Assembly: GCA_011391345.1 (NCBI GenBank)
Contig: JAABQR010000113.1
Span: 1-10,247 of the forward strand
Reading direction: 5' to 3'
DNA: 10,247 nucleotides
Source: Methanobacteriota archaeon
GTDB taxonomy: Archaea > Thermoplasmatota > Thermoplasmata > UBA10834
A program made the translations under genes and the position numbers. Below, piece by piece: positions 5,886 to 10,247 of the stretch. The notes beneath the pieces are model-generated. The model was given only the letters and a program-made list of their open reading frames with translations. It was not told the origin of the DNA and did no database searches. Position 1 is the first letter of the stretch; each line of letters opens with the position of its first letter.

Positions 5886-5999
5886 TCACTTCTTCTCGTC
5901 GTCGTTCTGGCGCTTGTTCCTGACGACGACTGTGCGGCACTTCCGCACCCTTGCCATCACTGGTTTGCCGAAGTGTATCTCCAAACCGATGCACCTCAC
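5886..5999 (-). CDS. Possible 37-residue basic protein, unknown function
   Basis: A reading frame from GTG 5999 to the TGA at 5886 encodes a short, very basic peptide with two cysteines: VRCIGLEIHFGKPVMARV (1-18), then KCRTVVVRN and a charged tail NDDEKK. Most codons in the second half end in G or C, as in the confident genes nearby, and the peptide reads like a real strand-rich small protein rather than a shadow. A TATA-like box at 6069-6076 predicts a transcript from about 6046. An AGGAAGG (6011-6017) lies 11 nt before the GTG, which is longer than ideal. The same frame stays open upstream to 6122, but that part crosses the TATA box and a hairpin, so I exclude it. No family is recognised. 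It may be a chance frame. Confidence 0.35.
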   Translation of the reverse strand: MRCIGLEIHFGKPVMARVRKCRTVVVRNKRQNDDEKK

Positions 6000-6068
6000 G
6001 GTGTCTATAGCCTTCCTCCACCCACAACTTCGGAGGTCTCGGGCTGAGCAAATCAATTGGCCTCGCCG

Positions 6069-6076
6069 TATATAAA
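6069..6076 (-). promoter_or_regulatory. TATA-like box ahead of the possible small gene
   Basis: TTTATATA on the minus strand stands in GC-rich surroundings. The predicted transcription start is near 6046, about 47 nt before the GTG at 5999. The reverse reading (TATATAAA) points to the plus strand, where no gene follows, because the minus-strand gamma-CA-like gene begins at 6144. Confidence 0.4.
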
Positions 6077-6085
6077 CTAAGCGTA

Positions 6086-6119
6086 CTACGGTCCTGTCCG
6101 GCAGGCCGGGCCGTGGTAG
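6086..6119 (-). terminator. GC-rich foldable segment after the gamma-CA-like gene
   Basis: CTAC (6086-6089) pairs with GTAG (6116-6119), and CCTG (6093-6096) pairs with CAGG (6102-6105) around a 5-nt loop; the middle also has CCGG on both sides of CAGG. It begins 24 nt after the stop of the carbonic-anhydrase-like gene. It lacks a U-rich tail, so calling it a terminator is a guess. Confidence 0.25.
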
Positions 6120-6143
6120 CATCGGACGGCAATCATCGAACGT

Positions 6144-6680
6144 TCAGGCCCCGGAATACCTTCTCGCCTTCGCCCTGACTGCATCGAGTTCTGCCGCCAC
6201 AAGGTCGACGTCCGCGCTGTTCGTCTGCCTTGTGACGACCGCGGGCGTCCCCGCAACCACTGACCCAGGCGGTATCTCTCTGCCTGGCGGCACCACGCTG
6301 CCGGCGGCGACTATGCTCCCCTTGCCGATGACAGCTCGGTCTAGCACGATGGCCCCGATCCCGATGAGGACCCCGTCCTCCACGACGCACCCGTGCAGGC
6401 GCGCCCCGTGGGATACCAGACAGTCCCTGCCGACTTTGACGGGCTTGCCCTTGGGGGCCTCGAGGAACGCCATGTCCATGACGGCGGATCCCTCGCCGAC
6501 CTCGACCGTGTCGTCGTCCGCGCGTAGGAGCGCACAAGGCCAAACACTCGCGCGCCCGTGCAGGACGACATCTCCTATCAGGAGTGCGCTCTCGTCCACA
6601 TACACGTCGTCGCCGATAGTCGGCCTCCTTCCGCCGATGTCCCTGAGCGCCATCGGAGACGAATATCGGTCAGAGCACAT
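6144..6680 (-). CDS. Gamma-carbonic-anhydrase-like hexapeptide-repeat protein with altered metal site
   Basis: This 178-residue protein has the left-handed beta-helix of the gamma-CA/LbetaH family: repeated hexapeptides run from about 21 to 149, ending with GSVVPPGREIPPGSVVAGTPAVV, followed by a C-terminal helix (157-174). RAD (53-55) matches the Arg and Asp of the gamma-CA active site, and SHGARLHGC (90-98) supplies two of the three zinc-ligand histidines, His91 and His96. The first zinc His, normally in an N-x-Q-D-x4-H motif, aligns with Glu74, and the motif is AVMDMAFLE, so the usual Asn, Gln and His are all replaced while Asp69 stays. It may therefore bind metal differently, be inactive as a carbonic anhydrase, or have another role. 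ATG 6680 is used; ATG 6653 is an alternative that also fits the family. It diverges from the histidine kinase gene across 108 nt. The fold is certain, the activity is not. Confidence 0.9.
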   Translation of the reverse strand: MCSDRYSSPMALRDIGGRRPTIGDDVYVDESALLIGDVVLHGRASVWPCALLRADDDTVEVGEGSAVMDMAFLEAPKGKPVKVGRDCLVSHGARLHGCVVEDGVLIGIGAIVLDRAVIGKGSIVAAGSVVPPGREIPPGSVVAGTPAVVTRQTNSADVDLVAAELDAVRAKARRYSGA

Positions 6681-6774
6681 TATGTTAGCCGTTCCCGTCC
6701 AGAAGTACGCTCTGCGAACGTCTTATCTATCGTGGACGCCGTTGAGGGAAGACCAGACAGCCTCTCCATCCCCC

Positions 6775-6780
6775 GGAGGA
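6775..6780 (+). promoter_or_regulatory. Shine-Dalgarno that favours a TTG start for the histidine kinase
   Basis: GGAGGA lies 8 nt before an in-frame TTG at 6789 but 29 nt before the in-frame ATG at 6810. The ATG at 6796 between them is out of frame. Confidence 0.5.
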
Positions 6781-6788
6781 TAGACAGT

Positions 6789-8444
6789 TTGCCGCATGCT
6801 GACGATAAGATGTCCGCCCTGCTCGACACGATAAGGACGGTCACGGACAATCTCCACGAGGCATCAGATGCAGATGAGGCTTTCCGCTCAATTGCCAAAG
6901 GACTCCGCGAGGTCTCAGGCGCAGACTACTCCGGCGTCCTACTGCTGGAGGAGGACCGGGTCCACCTGAGGTTGGTCGGTGCATCGGGTCCGAAAGACAT
7001 CCCCAAGGACGTACTCTCCAATTACCGGGCAACCATGTCCATCCAGACGGCCATGGAGCAGAGTGTCCGGTCCAGCGCCATCACGTGGGATACCCCGGAG
7101 CAGGCGCCCGAGGCCGCTGGGGCGATCATGATGAAGTTCGGCATGGCCCGGGGGATGTTGTTCTCCATCGTGTACCACAGGAGGATCCTGGGCTACCTCG
7201 TGATAGGGAACACCGAGGGAAGGCCTCCGTTCGACAAGGGGACCGAAGAAGCGGTGAAGGTGCTTGCGGACTACATATCGATCGCAGCGGACAGCGTGCG
7301 TTCGGAATACCTGGTGAAGCGCGACCAGGAGGAGAGGCACAGGGTGCTCTCCATCGCGCCGATAGGGATAATGTCACTGGACCCGAAGGGCATCGTCCTC
7401 TCAGTGAATCGACAGATGCTGAGCGTGTTCGAGAGGGAACGCGAGGAGGAGATGACAGGGACGAGCATCTTCGAGATCGCGGCGGTGCACAGGTCCGGTC
7501 TGGACGTGCTCGTGATACAGGGGATGGAGGGTCACGCTTCGGAGAAGGTGGACCTCCATTACGTCCCCAGGCAGGACAAGGCGTTCTACCTCCATGTCAA
7601 AGTCACTCCTCTCATGTCTGAGAATGGGGATGTTCAGGGAATTGTCCTCGTTGCGATGGACACGACCTCGAAGGTCCGCCTCGAGAGCCAGTTGGAGCGG
7701 TCTTACGAGAAGCTGACTCAGACCTATCAGGAGCTGGAGCGCGTCACGAAGATGAAGAGTCAGTTCATCGACGTGGTCTCGCACGAGCTCAGGACGCCCC
7801 TGACCGTGATGAGGGGTTACGTGGACCTGGTCGAGGGCGAGTACGCACCCAAGCTCGACCCCAGGTTCGGTCAGAGACTCAAGATCATCAAGGCGAACAC
7901 TGACAAGCTGTATGCCCTGGTGGAGAGCATGCTGGACATCAGCAGGCTGGAGAAGGGCAGCCTCGAGATACACACGGAGCCGATGAAGGTGGATACGATA
8001 CTCGAGGATATGGTCCGCGACCGACTCAAGGACGCCGAGGAGAAGAAGCAGACCCTGACGCTCTCAGTGGACGGTGCGATACCGATAGTGTTAGCCGACC
8101 GCAGGCGAATGCGGGACGTGTTCAACAACCTGGTCGACAACGCGATCAAGTACACCGAGGAGGGCGGGAGGATACAGGTGGGGTGTCGAGACGAGGGCAG
8201 GATCGTCCATGTCTGGGTGAAGGACAACGGCATCGGCATACCCCTCGAGAACCTCGGAAGGATATTCGACAAGTTCTACATCGTCTCCAAGGACGACCTC
8301 GCCCATCAGGTCGACAGGATCGGCCTCAGCCTGCCCATAGCGAAGGGCATAGTGGAGGCCCATGGCGGGAGACTCTGGGTCGAGAGCCAGGTGGGCAAGG
8401 GGAGCGTGTTCCATGTGGACCTCCCGAAGGATCATCTGAAGTAG
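6789..8444 (+). CDS. Soluble sensor histidine kinase, GAF-PAS-HisKA-HATPase
   Basis: This protein has 551 residues from the TTG at 6789, or 544 from the ATG at 6810. It has no membrane segment, so it should sense a cytoplasmic signal. A GAF domain spans about 15-170, a PAS domain about 180-295, and a coiled linker about 295-325 (Arg/Glu/Leu heptads). HisKA follows with VVSHELRTPLT (329-339) and phospho-acceptor His332. The ATPase domain has the N box NNLVDNAIKY (446-455), G1 DNGIGIP (479-485) and F box IFDKFY (492-497). The G2 box reads IGLSLPIAKG (511-520), where the usual glycine pair is reduced. There is no receiver domain and no response regulator gene nearby, so the partner is unknown. 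The start was chosen by the GGAGGA site. The frame is open further upstream, but that part overlaps the divergent gene and its promoter. An EamA transporter follows 42 nt later with its own TATA-like box. Confidence 0.93.
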   Translation: MPHADDKMSALLDTIRTVTDNLHEASDADEAFRSIAKGLREVSGADYSGVLLLEEDRVHLRLVGASGPKDIPKDVLSNYRATMSIQTAMEQSVRSSAITWDTPEQAPEAAGAIMMKFGMARGMLFSIVYHRRILGYLVIGNTEGRPPFDKGTEEAVKVLADYISIAADSVRSEYLVKRDQEERHRVLSIAPIGIMSLDPKGIVLSVNRQMLSVFEREREEEMTGTSIFEIAAVHRSGLDVLVIQGMEGHASEKVDLHYVPRQDKAFYLHVKVTPLMSENGDVQGIVLVAMDTTSKVRLESQLERSYEKLTQTYQELERVTKMKSQFIDVVSHELRTPLTVMRGYVDLVEGEYAPKLDPRFGQRLKIIKANTDKLYALVESMLDISRLEKGSLEIHTEPMKVDTILEDMVRDRLKDAEEKKQTLTLSVDGAIPIVLADRRRMRDVFNNLVDNAIKYTEEGGRIQVGCRDEGRIVHVWVKDNGIGIPLENLGRIFDKFYIVSKDDLAHQVDRIGLSLPIAKGIVEAHGGRLWVESQVGKGSVFHVDLPKDHLK

Positions 8445-8456
8445 GTCGGGGAGGGT

Positions 8457-8463
8457 TCTAATA
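8457..8463 (+). promoter_or_regulatory. TATA-like box of the EamA transporter
   Basis: TCTAATA is centred 27 nt before the ATG at 8487. There is no Shine-Dalgarno, so the message is probably leaderless and the gene is transcribed separately from the kinase. Confidence 0.5.
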
Positions 8464-8486
8464 CCCGGCCACAATCTCGGACCTGC

Positions 8487-9398
8487 ATGCCTCCTCGGGA
8501 CCGCCGCAACGCAGTGCTCCTCACGGCTTTCGCGAGCTTGATATGGGGCACCTCTTTCCCTGGGGTCAAGTGGGGGCTCGGATACGCGGGGAACGACATA
8601 GTCTTCCTGTGGCTCAGGTTCATCGTTGCGTCCGTCGCGACGCTCGCCATCGTGCTCCTGCTCAAGAAGTTCTCCTTCAAAGTCCTGAAGGATCCCGTCA
8701 TATGGCTCGTGGGAGCGCTCAACGCGGGCTCCTTCATCGCCCAGTACGTCGGCCTGACGCTCACGACGGCGTCGAAGACCGTGCTGCTGGTCGACATCAA
8801 TGTCATCGCGGTGGCCCTCGTCTCATACTTCGCGTTCCGTGAGCGTCTCAACAGGATACAGACTGTGGGGATACTCGTGGGCGTAGCCGGGATCGTGCTT
8901 CTGACGGCCGATGGTGGGATGTCCTTCGGCGAGGACGAGTTCCTGGGCGACATGATCGTGTACCTGTCCGGCTGGGGCTGGGCCTTCTTCATCGTTCTGA
9001 ACAAGAAGTTGCTGTCGAGGTACTCCGCCATCGAGGTCAGCACAGCCGCCATCGCAACATCCACCGTATGGTTGATCCTCCCAGTTGCGTACCTCGGCTT
9101 CACGGGCACGGACTTCACCATCGAGCCCATGGCATGGGCTGCGATAATCTATCTCGGGATAGCATGCACATCCGTCGCGACCCTGCTGTGGGCCATGGGC
9201 CTCGAGGGAGTCTCCGCGACGGCGTCAGCCACGATCATGCTCCTGGAGATCGTGACCGCTCTGGTGATTTCGATACTGCTGCTGGACGAATCGCTGAAGC
9301 AGTTGGCCCTCATCGGAGCTGCCCTCGTGCTCGCGGCGATATACCTGGTCGCGTCGAGTGGTCACAAGGGGGAGATGCCAGCGGTCAGTCATACGTGA
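8487..9398 (+). CDS. EamA/DMT-family transporter (drug/metabolite transporter)
   Basis: This 303-residue membrane protein has ten hydrophobic segments in two repeated halves, the EamA pattern: about 9-30, 38-59, 69-90, 96-116, 124-141, 151-171, 183-204, 213-232, 240-262 and 270-290. The first half has the family opening (LLTAFASLIWGTSFPGVKW, 11-29) and the conserved TTASKTVLLVDINVIAVAL block (92-110) followed by FRERLN. The second half repeats this as VSATASATIMLLEIVTALVI and LLDESLK. Members export amino acids, metabolites or drugs by proton antiport; the substrate here cannot be read. The C-terminal tail (SGHKGEMPAVSHT) is short and polar. ATG 8487 gives a basic N-terminus (PPRDRR) on the inside, and a TATA-like box 27 nt upstream suggests leaderless translation. 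It converges with the MarC gene, 36 nt between stops. Confidence 0.93.
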   Translation: MPPRDRRNAVLLTAFASLIWGTSFPGVKWGLGYAGNDIVFLWLRFIVASVATLAIVLLLKKFSFKVLKDPVIWLVGALNAGSFIAQYVGLTLTTASKTVLLVDINVIAVALVSYFAFRERLNRIQTVGILVGVAGIVLLTADGGMSFGEDEFLGDMIVYLSGWGWAFFIVLNKKLLSRYSAIEVSTAAIATSTVWLILPVAYLGFTGTDFTIEPMAWAAIIYLGIACTSVATLLWAMGLEGVSATASATIMLLEIVTALVISILLLDESLKQLALIGAALVLAAIYLVASSGHKGEMPAVSHT

Positions 9399-9434
9399 CG
9401 ATGGACCGTCTGCTCGATCGTGCTCGGGGCCTCG

Positions 9435-10055
9435 CTATATCGATGCCACATAGCCAGTGATTCCATCCAATATCATCTGGACAGCGTAAGCAGATGTTAT
9501 GAGTCCCATGACCCTCGTGAGGGCCCTCGTGCCCGCATTTCCTATGACCTTGAACACGAGGTTGACCTTCCATAGCATGAGGGTCGTGATGAGCATCACG
9601 GCTGCGAGCGATAGAAGGACCCACGACATGTCGGCCGTGCCTGTCAGAGTTATGACCACGGATATCGCGCCAGGCCCGGCGAGCATCGGCGTCCCGAGCG
9701 GCACGAACGCGACGTCCTCGGGCTCATGCGGTTCCTCCTCCGGTTCCTCGGCCCCCTTGCGCCTGGACCTCGGCGTGTCTCCCTCGTACAGCATCATGAC
9801 ACCGATGACAAGCAGAAGGAGCCCCCCCGCTATCCTCAGCGCGTCGATGGAGACAGAGAGGTAGTCGAGTATGACCTTGCCAAGGAGCGCGAACGCGACC
9901 AGGAGCGATGCCCCGAACGTGATGGCGTACTTGAGCGTCTCGGACCGCTGCTCAGGGGTCATGCTCTTGGTCAGGACTAGGTAGATCGGCATCACCCCGA
10001 ACGGGTCTATGACTATGAACATGGGAATGAAGACTATGAGGAACTCGAACGCCAT
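9435..10055 (-). CDS. MarC-family (UPF0056) integral membrane protein
   Basis: This 206-residue protein has six hydrophobic segments near 3-25, 44-60, 70-90, 122-140, 146-166 and 180-200, the MarC layout. Signatures are FIVIDPFGVMPIYLVLT (13-29), a GK-VILDYLSVSIDALRIAGG block (59-78), GVMMLYEGD, and VAFVPLGTPMLAGPGAISVV (115-134), which sits at the mirror position of the first motif in an inverted repeat. The cytoplasmic loop at 92-114 is very charged, with RSRRKG followed by a run of Glu and Pro. Proteins of this family were once linked to multiple antibiotic resistance, but that was not upheld and their transport role is unknown. The ATG at 10055 is 26 nt from an AAGAAATAGG box and lacks a Shine-Dalgarno, so it is probably leaderless. 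It is divergent from the partial M20-like gene. Family is firm, function unknown. Confidence 0.94.
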   Translation of the reverse strand: MAFEFLIVFIPMFIVIDPFGVMPIYLVLTKSMTPEQRSETLKYAITFGASLLVAFALLGKVILDYLSVSIDALRIAGGLLLLVIGVMMLYEGDTPRSRRKGAEEPEEEPHEPEDVAFVPLGTPMLAGPGAISVVITLTGTADMSWVLLSLAAVMLITTLMLWKVNLVFKVIGNAGTRALTRVMGLITSAYAVQMILDGITGYVASI

Positions 10056-10076
10056 CGAGTCCCTCGATGCGTTGCA

Positions 10077-10086
10077 CCTATTTCTT
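10077..10086 (-). promoter_or_regulatory. TATA-like box of the MarC gene
   Basis: AAGAAATAGG on the minus strand is centred about 26 nt ahead of ATG 10055, the distance expected for a leaderless archaeal message. Confidence 0.4.
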
Positions 10087-10103
10087 GCCTTTGTTCCGTC
10101 GTG

Positions 10104-10110
10104 AGTAAAC
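10104..10110 (+). promoter_or_regulatory. TATA-like box of the partial peptidase gene
   Basis: AGTAAAC is centred about 23 nt before the ATG at 10130, with no Shine-Dalgarno between. This agrees with a leaderless start. The evidence is weak because the box is only partly AT-rich. Confidence 0.3.
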
Positions 10111-10129
10111 TCTTTAGGGCGTGCGGACG

Positions 10130-10247
10130 ATGACGCAAGACGATATGATGAGGACCGAACCCGACCTCAAGGACGCCTACGCCCGGATTGACAAGGACAT
10201 AACCCGGCACATCTCGCGCACGCGCCGGTTGCTGAGGCAGCCGAGCT
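10130..10247 (+). CDS. N-terminus of a probable M20-family metallopeptidase (partial)
   Basis: Only 39 codons are inside the window. They read MTQDDMMRTEPDLKDAYARI and continue with DKDITRHISRTRRLLRQPS. The pattern of a long amphipathic helix ending in L-L-R-x-P-S is typical of the start of M20 zinc peptidases and deacylases (ArgE/DapE/carboxypeptidase group), where an SxS stretch usually follows. The metal-binding residues lie beyond the edge, so neither activity nor substrate can be judged. Other ATGs at 10145 and 10148 are possible starts; the first is favoured by its spacing from the TATA-like box at 10104. The gene diverges from marC across 74 nt. Confidence 0.55.
   Translation, partial: MTQDDMMRTEPDLKDAYARIDKDITRHISRTRRLLRQPS

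Larger units (their letters stand above)
5730..6143. other. Longest gap without a confident gene
   Basis: These 414 nt lie between the small membrane protein (start 5729) and the gamma-CA-like gene (stop 6144). They hold the membrane protein promoter (about 5740-5777), a second TATA-like box at 5789-5797, a hairpin-forming segment at 5832-5881, a possible 37-codon minus-strand gene at 5886-5999 with its own TATA-like box at 6069-6076, and a GC-rich foldable segment at 6086-6119. Longer open frames on both strands cross the hairpins and TATA boxes and do not look like protein. No tRNA, SRP RNA or RNase P RNA could be recognised. Confidence 0.6.

Noticed and set aside
5343..6047. A 234-codon plus-strand frame across the membrane protein and the noncoding gap
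   Set aside because: It runs antisense through a confident gene and then through TATA boxes and hairpins; its composition is not protein-like.
6558..6788. The N-terminal extension of the histidine kinase frame
   Set aside because: It overlaps the divergent gamma-CA-like gene and the promoter region; the GGAGGA site places the start at 6789 or the ATG at 6810.
7401..7973. A 190-codon frame antisense to the histidine kinase
   Set aside because: It is a shadow of the HisKA/PAS coding region, without start signals or domain features.
8432..9130. A 232-codon frame antisense to the EamA transporter
   Set aside because: It is rich in Ser, Thr and Pro as expected from the reverse complement of a hydrophobic GC-rich gene; the plus-strand protein is unmistakable.
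1..10247. CRISPR arrays, insertion sequences, integrase or toxin-antitoxin genes
   Set aside because: No direct-repeat array, terminal inverted repeats, transposase motif or small gene pair of this kind was found on either strand by reading.

Overview
The window is a stretch of archaeal chromosome. The clearest marker is a CDP-archaeol synthase (CarS), an enzyme specific to archaeal ether lipids. An XPD-type Fe-S helicase, a short archaeal-type PyrE, a family 4 uracil-DNA glycosylase, and AT-rich TATA-like boxes about 23-30 nt ahead of several start codons agree with this. The sequence is GC-rich with strong G/C bias at third codon positions. A member of the Thermoplasmatota (Thermoplasmata-like) fits best, but this is an inference and no rRNA gene is present to prove it. 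There is no sign of a mobile element, phage, CRISPR array or recent foreign insert.

Layout. From about 4.9 kb leftward on the minus strand, in transcription order: a 147-residue protein of unknown function, XPD helicase, CarS, PyrE, family 4 UDG, and a secreted clostripain-type (C11) protease that runs off the left edge. CarS, PyrE, UDG and the protease are spaced 11 nt, -4 nt and 11 nt apart and probably form one operon with a promoter just upstream of carS. From 4.86 to 5.03 kb is a divergent promoter region. It is followed on the plus strand by a small thiamine-binding (MTH1187/YkoF-like) protein, which converges on a three-helix membrane protein with a Pro/Gln/Tyr-rich tail.

From 5.73 to 6.14 kb lies the only long stretch without a confident gene. 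It holds several TATA-like boxes, two hairpin-forming segments and a possible 37-residue basic protein. Then come a gamma-carbonic-anhydrase-like protein (minus) and, divergent from it, a soluble GAF-PAS histidine kinase (plus). These are followed by an EamA/DMT transporter (plus), a MarC-family membrane protein (minus) and the first 39 codons of a probable M20 metallopeptidase (plus, cut by the right edge).

How they may work together. CarS uses CTP, PyrE makes the UMP precursor and UDG removes uracil from DNA, so the carS-pyrE-udg cluster has a loose pyrimidine theme. XPD and UDG are both DNA-repair enzymes. The secreted protease, the possible M20 peptidase and the DMT transporter would fit peptide or amino-acid use. 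I see no convincing new defence or mobile system. The most interesting points are the altered metal site of the carbonic-anhydrase-like protein, the structured region at 5.8-6.12 kb with its possible small gene, and the unknown protein ahead of XPD.
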